This document shows, one piece after another, positions 45,786 through 57,768 of a stretch of DNA of 64,000 bases; position 1 is the stretch's first letter, and the number at the start of each line of letters is the position of its first letter. Both the position numbers and the translations under genes were made by a program. The notes under the pieces are model-generated. The model worked only from the letters and a program-made list of their open reading frames with translations. It searched no databases and was not told the origin of the DNA. This DNA is from Paraphysomonas bandaiensis (Eukaryota > Chrysophyceae), in contig CBFFRP010000080.1 of NCBI GenBank assembly GCA_965644295.1, positions 310,001-374,000 on the forward strand, written 5' to 3'.

Positions 45786-48700
45786 CTACACTTGCTTCAA
45801 CACATTTTTAAACTTTTTCCAATTCCCTGTCTTGGCATGATCAGCTAAATTTTTTTCAGTACTTTTGCAGCACTTTCCACTTTGACCAAAACTCTCTTTC
45901 AATAACACTTCAGAGCGATCTGTGCCTAAAATCAGAAATGATTTGGCGAGCAGCCGAATGTACTGCTCTTTTATAAGTGCAGGGCATATGTGTGACCGCA
46001 GAGACTTAATAACACAATCTATGAGTACTCTGTCCCATTCAGATGTACAAATGTCGGTAAGAATCTATTCATCATTACACATAAGTATACGATAAAAATG
46101 TATAAAAATACATACTTCTGGATCACCAGCCGGTTCACAGTCACATTTCAAAAGTTTTAATATATCCGGCGACAACAGTAAATCTATGTGTACATATTCA
46201 TCACAATCAAATCATAAGAAAAATCGAATAACCGTAACCTTTGTCGTGCATAAGATTTATAAAGTCAACAGAACTCGAAGTAGGATAATTCACGTCAGTC
46301 CTCGAGTCAATAAGAGAGTATCTCTGCAAGTATCCCAAACAACATGAGAGAACTATAACTATGCTACTGAAAAAATCGCCTAGTTGTTTTTTTCCCTCAA
46401 ATGAGAACATATTACATATCACTGCCTGAAGAACGTTCCAACAAAAGCAAATAATGCAGGATCGGTCAGATAAACGAACAGGGATGCAGTACTTCCACGA
46501 AAATAAATCTGAATCCATCCCTGCAACTGTTGTGGCACCTAGGAACCCCCCCCATAAAAGGAATAGTTTCGTAAAAAGCGATGTTGGTATTAAATGTAGC
46601 TTCTCCGTGGACTGTGAGTATTCCACAAGTCGTATACATGCACCCGATATATCGCGGTAAACATTCTAGAATAAACGAATCCAAGCATCAAGCGATTGAA
46701 TCAGCTATATAAGATTGATACAACTACCTGAAAAACATCATCAATAGGCACAAAGTAACCCCAATCCTTGATGTGACTGAAATTCGAGCATATTAGTGAA
46801 GGGAAGGCATAATATTATGCATACTCTTCATACCATCTACAAATCATACATTCACTAACCTTACAACGGTAGATAAACAGTTAAAGCCACATTGTATCAC
46901 GTCGAATTCTTCAGTACTGTACATATTTCTAACACCACCCAGCCTTTTAATCAGCAGAGATGAAAGTGCTGTTATTATGCTACGCCCATTTTCTGCCAAG
47001 AGTTGCACTGTAATTCTGTAACTGCAACGTGTCAACGATGGGTGTTGGGATGTCACACAGTCTCGTACTAGATGATACGAACGGGATCCAGGGGTCAACT
47101 TCGGAAAAGGTATACAGCATGAAGACCACACATTACACACACACATCAGCACACTGTTCGACTGACAATTATCTAGTTGGAGAATAGAATCAACTGTAGG
47201 AAGAATGCAGGCATGAATGCATATCAGCACAGCTGACAATTCGTGCTTCCATGCCAAAGAAGCACTTTCTATTTTTGATGAAGGAAACAGATATTTTTGT
47301 GTATTGGCAAGAAGATCATAAGCGTACTGTTGAGGAAGAAGAAATCGACCACGTGAATGTAGGGCCTGGTAGAGTGTCAAGTGACGATATTTCAAATTAT
47401 TTTTTTGATCATCACTCAAGCACCCACAAGGCCGCATAAACTGCTCCAAAATATTTTCTATTAGCACAAAACTGTATCCAGAATCGACGGCGCAGTGCTC
47501 CAGAATAGAATGCAGCGCGATCACTACTGCGGGTAAAACACTGCTACCGTACAACAACCCACATGAATTAATTGGTCCATTCTGTTAAAGAAGACTTGAA
47601 ATTAATAGGTTTTAAAGCTGACATTGACATCTACACATACCTTCATTTCATTGCGTGTACTGATTTGAGCAGAAAGAACAGTTAATGAACATGCGGCCTC
47701 ATAAGCAATCAACGCGCTTTTCCAGGTCGTTCCTCTGATATAAACACAGTTCAACGTCGTCATTTCAGCAATCAAATTTGCAATACCTATTATCTTTATC
47801 ATTTCCAGGTGATGAGAAGTCACACCGATACGACAGAATCAATGCCCACACACCTTCCCAAACCTGGCGAAGACTTGGTATTTCACACCTTTCGGATGAT
47901 ATCAAATTAATACTGCTATCTAAACAGGATATCCAGCTTTGCAAATGGTCACCCAAGCTAAATTTCAACATAGTACACCAGAATTCACTATCCAAGAAAA
48001 GTTTCCTTATACATTGTACCATTTTCAATAGCGCTACTGTACCGATATGATCTTGCTTCAGTCGGAAGGGCACAACACTAACACATAGTGCCAGTTCCGT
48101 TTCGGACAACATTCTCCAGTCCATTACTTCTGGCAAATTCAGTGAGACAGTAAAATAGCAAAAACATTTATTTGTCCAATAGGTTACGATCTCTACACTT
48201 TTCTGGGTAGCGGTTGTTATATGTTCCGCAACTATCACAGGATATAAATCCACAACTAGCTGCACTGACATTCGCATAAATACTCGACAAGCAGATGAGC
48301 TCAATAGCGAACAACCCGAGTCAAATATCTTTTCTGTGTACACAAACAGTGCTTCCATAAAGGTCATGATAATATCTGGGCATTTTCCAATAGATGCACA
48401 GGATACTAAATGCGTAATAATTTCACTGAAAAACATTGCTGCGGTTCCGTGTAGCAAACTTTCTAGCACTATAGTTCGCTGGCAAAACACAGCAACATCT
48501 AATACAACAAATTAACAACACATACAACCATATCATGAAGGATAAAACTACACCACGCATACCTACCTTGTGGCGCAACATTTATCATTCCACTCAATTG
48601 GTCCAGTTCGTTGATAACGACGGGCAGAAACCATTGTATAACAGGCAGCTCCAAATGCGTTGAGTCGTGAAGATCAGACACTCGACTGCTAGCCAAGCGC

Positions 48701-50507
48701 AAGAAATCTCTCGTATCCTTTCTGCGATAAAGAGTTACACAGAGTTTAATTTCAAGTACACTGCATGGCTTCTGAAACTTACCGTAACATGTAAAGCTCT
48801 TCATCTTGTATATCAGTCCATAAAAAGTCATGACCGTTACCGATTCCGGCTCTAGCTGCCACGAATTCAGGGCAGTCTACTATGCCACACTGAAGTATAA
48901 TTCCTCGAATAATTCCTGGAAATACATTCGAATACAAACTACTATAGTCCGTGTTCAAACTCTGCACGATCTCTAAAACATTGTGCCAGAAGGCCAACCA
49001 TATTGTCCCCGAGCGTACAGATATTGCGCTCAGGGCATAATACATTTCGTGATGCGATGGATTACACGTATGCACGGCTAGATACCATTCATTACGCGTA
49101 GCATGCAAAGCATCTGCCAGTTTAACTGATTGGGTGAATAACTCATACATCGCGGTCATCAGAAGGGTGTCTGAATGATGTAGGCGATATACATCCACGA
49201 TCGCTTGTGATGTAACTATTCCGCTACATATCGTTAGTGTACATATCTCCCCGCTTGAGCTAGCAGCTTCCGTTATTGAATCACACATATTTAATTTCGG
49301 ATTAGAGATTGACGCGATATTAAAGTTGGATTTATGATAGATAGTCGAGCATGTACGGAGAACTTGTGTGTGCATTTCCAAACACTACATTACAACAGGT
49401 CACTACAACAAACAACAGCAGAATAATGCTCATGTCACATGTAATTACCGTTGTCAATATATGTCGCCCTAAATCTTCACGAGACCATTTTACAGCAAGC
49501 AGACTGCTCACCACCTAAGCAAAGAATACGTTACATACTTCGATAGAATTTGGATATCAGCAAGAAAATGTGGATACGAAAACCAACGAGAAGATGACGA
49601 AAAATATTTTGCTTACCTCACCGCATAGACACAGTAGATTGCTTAATTTGGTGTCAACAATGACGCTCATGCTGGCCTCAACAAAACCGAGGACCTTCTT
49701 GTACAATGTAGCCACAAGAGATAGTACACGACTGTGTAGCCAACACTCTTCATCATACGCCGGAAAAATCGAGTGCTCTGTCGAAAATTTTGACAAATAA
49801 TCCAACCAAAGTTGTGCAGCCGTCAGAATACTCATAACAGGTCCAATACATGCGCCATCGGTCGTGGAATTTAGCAGGTTGTCAACTAGGTTTTCGATAC
49901 CATCACACGAATACTGCTGCACTAACTCACAGATGTACTTATCTAAGAGTTCCAGTACGACTTGAACTTCAGATAAAACAGAACTCTCAAGGCTTATTTG
50001 GTTTGCTTTTACTGATTCTTTCTTACCTCTGAAAAATGTAGTCCTGCAACATACTTCGGGAACTGTTTGAACGACTGACGCCAACACATTCAGCGGAAGA
50101 TGAGAAGAGAATGATTGCAGCATACTATCAATAATATTCATACCACTACACTGTGGGTCTAGGCTTACAATACGATGCCGAATGATCATAATGGCGAATG
50201 AAGCAAAGAGATTACATGATATTTGTTTAGGCAAAGCAGTCGGTATACTTTGCAATATATTAGCCAGTTCGAATATATTCATATCGTCTACACGGCAATG
50301 AGAGCATACCCACTTCAGCGACTGAGATATGAGTATCAGCTCACCAGTTGATAGATTCATCTTAAGCATATGAAGCAGCACGCTGCATGCTTCAGGAGAT
50401 TTCCTGAATGCTTCTATCTTTGCTGTGGCTTGTCGGATGGCATCATTCGAGCTTGGATGGATAAGAGCAGCAGCAGCAGCAAGGAACGCATCTGCCTGTC
50501 TCTCCAT
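45786..50507 (-). CDS. Importin-beta family karyopherin, transportin-3/importin-13-like
   Basis: Eleven exons with consistent phases give 1336 aa: 50507-49617, 49514-49449, 49384-48783, 48721-48567, 48498-47787, 47734-47641, 47581-46860, 46776-46728, 46611-46239, 46183-46116 and 46064-45786. The product is an all-helical HEAT-like solenoid. The closest pattern I recognise is TNPO3/IPO13/Mtr10: an N-terminal AAAALIHPSSNDAIRQA helix pair, a LASVVQTVPEVC segment where those proteins have L..L..LPEE, an 'LRKDTRDFLRLASSRVSDL' segment matching 'YR.R.SDLV.D', and long Leu-rich repeats. Such receptors import SR proteins or Mago-Y14. At 1336 aa it is well above the usual ~920-960 aa, and similarity is weak, so a diverged exportin/importin is the safest call. 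Confidence 0.65.
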
Positions 50508-51294
50508 CGCTTATATCCGTTCTTGTCGTTGTTTCAGAGATGGGGTGGACAAGCTCGTGTTATTATTGGATCTATGGGGTGTTATTCTGTAAGGAAAGCA
50601 TAGCACAGAGGAGTATAGCGACCAGCGGGGCGAGACATGTGCAGTACAGCAGTACAGTCCTGTATGTGCAGTGCACTTGAGAGTATGACTGAGCGCAGTG
50701 ATTTGGATGGTAACATGCAGGAGCGGCCGTCCACTGGAAGAATACCACGCCATGCATCACTTCCTCTTCACTTCCTCCTTCAGTGGGGTTTGGTGTATGG
50801 TATTCCTTTGTATTCACTGTATACATCGTAAAATACTATTATTATTGAATATCTGCGATATCTAGATATCTATTCATATATGTCAGGAAATATAGAAAAA
50901 TTATCGATATCTATATAAAATAACCGGAGAAATCGAACCTTCGAAGGCACATGTCAAACATACCATCTGTGCAGTTCAGCAGTATTCCTTCATATACATG
51001 CACGTATATATTCACATATATACTTCACTGCTGAGGTGTATGTGGGAGCTTCCAGTGGGCTGGATATACAGATACAGATACAGAATATATGCATGTACAG
51101 TACTGTAATAACATACACGCATCTGCTCTGTACATCAATTTCTGTCGATGTCAGACTCTGTTCGACGCATGCAGAGAGGAATATATCACTAACACACAGC
51201 TCACACCGCATGCAGGTAGTGATATAACTATTAATAGACACTGTGGGAGTATTCGAACAGCAGCAGCATGAAGAGATAGTTGTCGTCAGTCGTA
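50508..51294. promoter_or_regulatory. Divergent intergenic region of karyopherin and NB-ARC-TPR genes
   Basis: A 787-bp gap with no coding features. It is rich in GCAGTAC/GTGCAGTGCAC-like words (~50638-50690) and has an AT-rich centre (50830-50930). Promoters for both genes are inferred from position only. Confidence 0.35.
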
Positions 51295-54200
51295 ATGAGT
51301 AACGAAAACAAGAGCTTGCGGAAAGACGTGTCCATGCTACCAGCTCTGCCTGATTGCAGCATACCCAGAGAGCATGCGATACGAGAACTCACGGAATCTT
51401 TTGGAAATATTAATTCATCGAGCACTATAAGCCCCCGGGTTCTATGCGGCTGCACTGGGACTGGGAAGTCCACATTAGCTCTTCAGTACGCCCATGCATC
51501 CAAGGAGCAGAATAGGTATGATTTGATACGGTGGATGACAATGAGTACGGAAAATATTTTCTCGGAATGGCTGAAATTTGCAGCATCTCTTAATATTGTT
51601 TTGGAAAACACATCTCGGACACCCCTGACGGAGATTATACGTCTTGTTTTTAATCGACTGAGGCAATATCGATACCTTCTAGTTTTTGATGATGTAGATG
51701 CTTATGATAGCATTCAGTCATCCCTACCTTTTGATGTTCAGCAACAACAACATATTTTAATTACCACCGAAGTGGAAATGGAATGGCCAAGTCACGTATT
51801 TTGCATTCGCCTTGAATCCTTCACTCCCACGGAATCCATGGAGTATATACGGTGTATTTGCAAGAATTTAGACATGACACATGTGTTTTCAGAGTCAGTA
51901 GCCAATTTAATTCATGATACTATGGAGGGTCTGCCGTTAAGCCTTTCATTGACTATGCATTTCATCTCACTTCAGCACAAGACGGGGAGTGACGTGTCAT
52001 TCGAATCTTTTCTGGGCATTTACCGTACAAAGAATTTAGCAGTGAATAATATGCGTCAAACTCGGGGTAGTCAAATGCATAGTATATGTACACTTTGCGA
52101 CCTGATATTTGAGCATTTATGCAACTCTCCTCCTGCTGTTCAAGCCAGTGTCGTGGTTGCCCAATTAAGTGCATTGGGTAATGTCCCAGTACCAAGATCC
52201 TTGATTAAGAACTTGTGTCGATCCGATTCTGTGCTGGAATCAGTATTATTTTTCATTACCGATAGTGGAGTTATTAGAACGATGAATCAGGAATTTCTTT
52301 ACATGCACCCAACAGTGATGGCAGCTCTCGCTGAATGTGCTGTGTTTATTGATCGGTGGACTGTAGACATAGGGTGTTTGCCACAATTCAACAATCATAG
52401 TGTGGAGCTATTTTTAGAGCCATTGGTGGATGCTATTTGTGATATGACTTGCAGCTTCGATCGTAAAAGGTATACAGACGACGAGTATAAATTGACGTTT
52501 AGTACAGCGGTGGACGCGTACCAACACAGTGTGGTTCTGCTCTCTATATTGGACACTCTGATAAAGAGCGATACGGTAGGGTCAGCGTGCAGGCTGGTAC
52601 TGAGCAAAATGAAATGCAGACTCCAATTAAGTATCGGTTATTGTCAAGCAATACAGAAGAAATGGGAAGCTGTGTTGTGTTTATGCAACGAGTTGAAACA
52701 ATTAGTGCTAGAGTGTTATGGCGCGGAGAATATCATGTATGCCCGGTTACTGTCACTGAAAGCGAAATCATCTTCAAGGATAGAGGTAGATTCATCTGAA
52801 GCCGTAGAGTTGTATACTTCCGCGTTACAGATATTCACTGCTGTATATGGAAAACCCCATGACGATGTTGCTTATACTCTTTGTGAGTTAGGTTCTCTTC
52901 ACTTGTCTTTACATGAATACACTGAAGCCATGAGTCATTTTGAGCAAGCCATTATTATGCAGAGAAAAATGCACCGTGATGAAAGCCACCCCGTTATTGC
53001 ACACACTCTGGACTATATTGCCACAGTGAATACGTTGTTGAAAGACTATGTTGAGGGATTGTTACTATGTCGAGAGTCGCTTATGATTAAAAAACGTGTC
53101 TACAACTCATACCATCCGGAAATAGCTGCCACGATACATCAGATTGGAAGGATATACGAGCTCCAAGGTAAATATTCTGATGCATTGGCACAGTATGAGC
53201 AAGCTCTTGTTGTCAAACGGAAAGCTTATGGTGAAAATCACATATCGATTTCAACTACTCTAGAGTGCATGGCGGCTATTTACAAACGCCAGAGTAAGTT
53301 TGCGGATGCTGTTGGTGTTCTTCAAGAGAGCTTACTCATTCGAAAACATGTGTTTGGCGACAAACATATTGATATTGCACGTACTTTGTACAGCTTGGGA
53401 GACATTGCAAGGTCCCAAGGGAGATACAGCTTGGCCATGGAGATGTTTGAGGAGTCATTGCAGATGACGGTTGACTTGGTGGTAGAAGAAGATGGAGCAG
53501 AAGAAGTTGTCCGCATCCGAATAGCTATTGCGTCTGTTTACTATGCTCAAGGAAAATTTGTAGAAGCGTTAGAGCACTTTGCGCGGTGTATTGACACCCT
53601 GCGAGCTGTGTGCCCTTCTAATCACCCTGCTCTTGCCGAATGTTTAGGGTATATTGGGGGAGTATACGAAAGCCAAGGCAAGTATTCACTTGCATTAGCA
53701 CAATATGAAGAGGCACTTGGCATTGAGCGAGCCGTATATGGCTTAAACCATGTTATGGTTGCACAGACACTGACACGAATCGCTCAAGTATATAAGTTCA
53801 AGGAAAAATACGTCGAAGCGTTGACAACGTACGATGATGTTTTACAAATACGTCGAGCTATACATGGCACGAATCACGCAGAGATTGCATCCACGTTGTC
53901 CGCCATCGGTCAGATATACACCTGCCAGGGAAAGTATACGGATGGCCTGGTGTATCTAAAACAGGCCTTGGAAATGAAGAAACTCGTGTATCCTGCTGAC
54001 CATCAGTCCGTAATAGCGTCTCAAGAAACTCTTACTCGTGTTGAAAAACAGGAACGCTTTCGTGAGGTCATATTGAATAGATTCAGAACATATATCGATG
54101 CCCGACAACATGAGTCTGCGATGAGCGTTACTCTCGGAATGGCATATTCTCGAGAGGAAAAAGTAGCTGCAGCCGAATTCGTCATAAATCATATCAAGGA

Positions 54201-54378
54201 GAATGGGTTCGAGCGAATTAACACCCTTCAGACAAGTGATGAGTACAAGAAACATGAAGGCCCGCTTACAAATGGTAGGTTGGGAAAGTTGTTGTCGGAT
54301 TTGTTTGAAGAATTTTATTCCTCTCGGGACACAAGTGGGTTTGAGCGTTCTCGTACAGCTAGAGGAGCTACCACGTAA
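51295..54378 (+). CDS. NB-ARC (STAND NTPase)-TPR protein with novel C-terminal module
   Basis: A single exon of 1027 aa; the ATG at 51295 is used. The NB-ARC/STAND domain spans ~22-330: P-loop GCTGTGKS (52-59), Walker B YLLVFDDVD (127-135), ILITT (RNBS-B-like, 154-158) and EGLPLSLSL (211-219, GLPL motif). About ten kinesin-light-chain-type TPRs (42-residue repeat, e.g. IGRIYELQGKYSDALAQYEQAL) follow at ~490-920. The last ~100 residues form a separate module (REEKVAAAEFVINHI...HEGPLTNGRLGKLLSDL) also present in the TPR protein at 59334. STAND NTPases act as ligand-gated oligomerisation switches in immunity and cell death, with the TPRs as sensor. The role here is inferred. An intronless gene in an intron-rich region may be young or retrocopied. 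Confidence 0.9.
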   Translation: MSNENKSLRKDVSMLPALPDCSIPREHAIRELTESFGNINSSSTISPRVLCGCTGTGKSTLALQYAHASKEQNRYDLIRWMTMSTENIFSEWLKFAASLNIVLENTSRTPLTEIIRLVFNRLRQYRYLLVFDDVDAYDSIQSSLPFDVQQQQHILITTEVEMEWPSHVFCIRLESFTPTESMEYIRCICKNLDMTHVFSESVANLIHDTMEGLPLSLSLTMHFISLQHKTGSDVSFESFLGIYRTKNLAVNNMRQTRGSQMHSICTLCDLIFEHLCNSPPAVQASVVVAQLSALGNVPVPRSLIKNLCRSDSVLESVLFFITDSGVIRTMNQEFLYMHPTVMAALAECAVFIDRWTVDIGCLPQFNNHSVELFLEPLVDAICDMTCSFDRKRYTDDEYKLTFSTAVDAYQHSVVLLSILDTLIKSDTVGSACRLVLSKMKCRLQLSIGYCQAIQKKWEAVLCLCNELKQLVLECYGAENIMYARLLSLKAKSSSRIEVDSSEAVELYTSALQIFTAVYGKPHDDVAYTLCELGSLHLSLHEYTEAMSHFEQAIIMQRKMHRDESHPVIAHTLDYIATVNTLLKDYVEGLLLCRESLMIKKRVYNSYHPEIAATIHQIGRIYELQGKYSDALAQYEQALVVKRKAYGENHISISTTLECMAAIYKRQSKFADAVGVLQESLLIRKHVFGDKHIDIARTLYSLGDIARSQGRYSLAMEMFEESLQMTVDLVVEEDGAEEVVRIRIAIASVYYAQGKFVEALEHFARCIDTLRAVCPSNHPALAECLGYIGGVYESQGKYSLALAQYEEALGIERAVYGLNHVMVAQTLTRIAQVYKFKEKYVEALTTYDDVLQIRRAIHGTNHAEIASTLSAIGQIYTCQGKYTDGLVYLKQALEMKKLVYPADHQSVIASQETLTRVEKQERFREVILNRFRTYIDARQHESAMSVTLGMAYSREEKVAAAEFVINHIKENGFERINTLQTSDEYKKHEGPLTNGRLGKLLSDLFEEFYSSRDTSGFERSRTARGATT

Positions 54379-54649
54379 AGCATATAGACTACCAACATCA
54401 TTTCACTCAATGTTTTACCTTTATTTCGAGTTGCTGAGGAGTTGCTGATTTACGGTGTCGTCATATTTATTTATGGATTGTCGCAGAACGTTGATGACAT
54501 TTTCTGTGTTTATGAAGAGTTAGTTGTCGATTGTTTTGCTAAATTGTTACCGATAATAATATCATGCGCTTGAAATATGTACTATGTACTATATTTAGAA
54601 CTAGACCATATTATTGCCATTAATGGTACTCCAGTTCCCGGTAATTATA

Positions 54650-55345
54650 ATGGCCATTAATACACCGCTCATAATAGATAGAGTTGTCGAGTGATGCTCC
54701 CTTAATTACTAATTACTTAAATAACATTCTACGAATCGTAACAATACATCATCATTCTTTTCACTCTCCACTGGCATATCAGAATCATCATGCAGGCTTC
54801 ATGGAGAGTATTAGTATCCCACAACAATGTAATTAGAAATATAGCAACGATTCTAGACGATATGGATTCATGCTTCTACGCTCAGGTGTCATAATTAACT
54901 CTTTCTCTCAACAAAGAACCTTTTTGTGGTGTTCTGGGAGATAAGTACCGGAGATATTTCTCCGGGAAACTACCGTGAGCCGTATATATATAATCAACAG
55001 ATGATTCTCTGCTCACTCATAGCCTAATGCTTGTGTAGACGTCTTTGGGCCTTGTCGAATAAACAGGCATCCGGGAATGAATCCACCTCAAGGGCATCCG
55101 GGGTATCGGGCTGCCTACTGAAGTCAAGCATCCGGGCTGTTTAGCTTAAGAAATCAAACTTCCTGATGTCAGTAGATGTCAGGTATATCAACAATCTGCT
55201 TGCTTTGAGTGATAGAGCAAAAGTGGTTGCACCTTGGTGCTTGCGGTGATGGAGTGATGGACAACAAGCAGCTTTCGAGGCGATAAATATAGTAGGATAT
55301 TAGAGTTAAAGTTTGACTCTTAAATGTCTATTGCTAATAATAAGA
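54650..55345 (-). repeat. Dispersed repeat family copy 5 (most complete)
   Basis: Reverse-complement counterpart of copy 3. It runs from CACCGCTCATAATAGATAGAG to TATTGCTAATAATAAGAC. The core carries CCGGAGATATTTCTCCGG (palindrome) and three CATCCGGG motifs spaced through ~80 bp. About 0.7 kb, no coding capacity. The termini do not form an obvious inverted repeat. Confidence 0.85.
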
Positions 55346-56052
55346 CATTCACTACAAATCAACTCTTTGTACGACATCTGATAGAATACGCATCTATATT
55401 GCCTTGCTACTATAACTCCGATAGGCCGTCTACACACCAGTGGTTTACATACCATTCGTATTCTATACTTGGCCTTAATACTCCCCTTTCCCTAGCAAAC
55501 AAGGTCGTGACCCATATTATCATCTACCTCTCATTCCTATATCGTCATTACACAGCAAACCTCTTACTTTTGCCACTATTACTTCAGTACCGTTACTTCT
55601 CTGTATCTGTATCACTGGAATATAACCCTAGCCAGTCATTACCACCAGTCCTCACGTGTATCGATCTCAGTTTTCCCCAGCAGTTCATTCCGCTCCAAGT
55701 ACTCCCTTTGGAATATACGATACGTACTTTCGAGTGACATATTTCGCATTTGACTGTCGAATATGTGCACAAGAGCACTGCACGTCTCCGAACACTCATG
55801 CTCATTCCATCTATTGGCTGGTGGCGGTTTTCTCTCGTTCTGTCAGCCTGATGAATAAGTGCATATACGGAAACAGCTTGAATGATCTGCGATATGACTA
55901 TCTGTGACTTATGGTCATCAGGCATCATATCTTAGCTCCGACATTGCTCTAATACACCATAACAACTAACAGCACCATGGATCACAACAGATTTACACCT
56001 ATGCCACCTCTATACCTCTCGCGTGGATCTGCGCTGCAGAGTGCAGTGTCCT

Positions 56053-56137
56053 CTATCCCTGTCTGTCCCTGTCAATCCCTGTCTGTCCCTGTCTATCCCT
56101 GTCTGTCCCTGTCCGTCCCTGTCCGTCCCTGTCTGTC
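56053..56137. repeat. 10-bp minisatellite (CCCTGTCTGT)n
   Basis: About 8-9 tandem copies of a 10-mer, tccctgtctg, with variants at two positions (tctat, tccgt, tcaat). It lies about 0.4 kb upstream of the CAP gene start codon. Confidence 0.9.
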
Positions 56138-56515
56138 CTGCATGTGTGTGTGTGATATCAGCAAAATATCATGTTAAAAATCCCGAAATACGTGTGCAGC
56201 ATACGAATAACCCGACTATTGGAGATATAATTCCAGGATTTTTAGGAACTCAATTCGTAACCGTTGTCTGAGGAAGACATGCAGTCATATCTATATATAG
56301 GTATACGGTGTGGTGTGGTATGGTGTGGTTAGGTACGTGGAGCACCCACACAGAGATCAGAATAGAGTCAGCGGCTCATAGAACTGTGCTGCAGTTATTC
56401 GATTCGCTGTTACAGAACAGTGCACATACACACTGTAATCAGCAACTGGAACACATATTCCGCATTCTTTCGTAGCAAAGAAGCGCCAACTCTAAATACT
56501 TATTGTATTCGCAGG

Positions 56516-57768
56516 ATGGGTGGTGCAGCAAGTATTGAATCTTCGGATGACGTTTCCAAAGAAGATTTGATCAACCAACTCCTTCCTCATTACTTAGCTA
56601 ACCCACAAAAGTATGACGATGTGTATCATATTTTAAGAGATCGAGCTAAGTTGGAACAGAAAAATAAAATGCGAAACTCATCCAATGCAGCAGTTAGCGA
56701 TATATCTGAGCCTGTACCCTTCACTGAGGATATAGTTAATGCACTGAATAATGTGAGATTAGATCCGAAATCCTTCATTCCTGTTGTTGAGGAGCACCTT
56801 CAGTCATTCGTAGATGACATGCATTATACGGATAAACATGGAAGGGAAAACATGAGGATACGAACAAGGGAGGGCAAGGCGGCAGTTGAAGAGTTAATTG
56901 AGTACTTGAAGGTAGGGCATAATAAACTTCGCCCCAACATAAATTCACGCGTGTGTACTAAAACCATGTGTATTCCTCAAACAATGCATTGCTCACATGC
57001 TGTAATGCTTACATGTTCTAATATCATCCACCAACAGACTGCTGAACCTGCCCGTGCCATTTCATCCAGTGAACTTCTCGAACAAGCTGCTATGGACCAT
57101 GTTAAAGATCTATCCGAAAACAACACTCTCAGTCATACTGGTGCTGATGGAAGTACCATCCAACTTCGAATTGAAAAGCACGCTACATGGAGGGGTATTA
57201 TTGGAGAGAATATTGACTGCGGCAACCGATCTGCGGAGAATGTTATTCTCATGTTGCTAATAGACGATGGGTGTCCAAAACGCGGGCACAGAGACAATTG
57301 TATGAACCCAGAGTTCCTGCAGGTTCGACGATTTTCGCTTGACTCTGTAGCTGACGAATGATACAACACTTCTATCTATTATTCATTGAATGTTTGCATA
57401 TATTTTATGACATTAGTTAATAATATCTCCATTAGGTAGGGGCTGCTATGGGACCGCATCAAGACTTTCAGTACTGCTGTGTGATGGATTTCGCAACATC
57501 GGTTCTGCCATGGTCTGAAGTTCAAACCTCCAATACTACTGTCACCGCAACAGCAGCGGAGTATGCTGCTGGAGAGCACTCGGAAGAATTTAAGAAAGTC
57601 CTTCGGTCGATACCAATGGACAATGTAGTATCTGAAGTGGAAAAAATGTTGGAGTCGGAAGACAGTACTGTGACCATAGAGTTCAATGCAGAGGAGTCAT
57701 CTGCTGTGATTTCATGTAAGAAAGGAAAGACAACCCGCAAGTTAAACGTCACCTGGGGAACGAAGTAA
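56516..57768 (+). CDS. CAP (SCP/PR-1) superfamily protein with N-myristoylation signal
   Basis: Exons are 56516-56911, 57038-57322 and 57436-57768 (337 aa). The first intron (126 nt) is a multiple of three without stops, so a longer isoform is possible. The N-terminus MGGAASIESS is a myristoylation signal, and there is no signal peptide. The CAP domain (~75-260) shows FTEDIVNALNNVRLDP, the AAMDHVKDL helix, LSHTGADGS, GENIDCG, a IDDGCPKRGHRDNCMNPEF block (the HR.N..NP.F signature), then MGPH and VMDFA after the second intron. The conserved His/Glu cavity residues are present (H in MDHV, E in GENI, H in GHRD). A C-terminal ~75 residues resemble a small beta-rich extension (STVTIEFNAEESSAVISCKKG). 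Substrate or lipid ligand is unknown. Confidence 0.88.

Larger units (their letters stand above)
54379..56515. other. Intergenic region with dispersed repeat and minisatellite
   Basis: Contains dispersed repeat copy 5 (54650-55345) and a 10-bp minisatellite (56053-56137). The frame at 55324-55737 has no family features. The region just before 56516 (ttcgcag|gATG) could be a splice acceptor of a 5' UTR intron of the CAP gene. Confidence 0.5.

Noticed and set aside
55324-55737. Plus-strand frame of 137 codons downstream of dispersed repeat copy 5
   Set aside because: It begins inside the repeat end, lacks family features and has no supporting splice or promoter signal.
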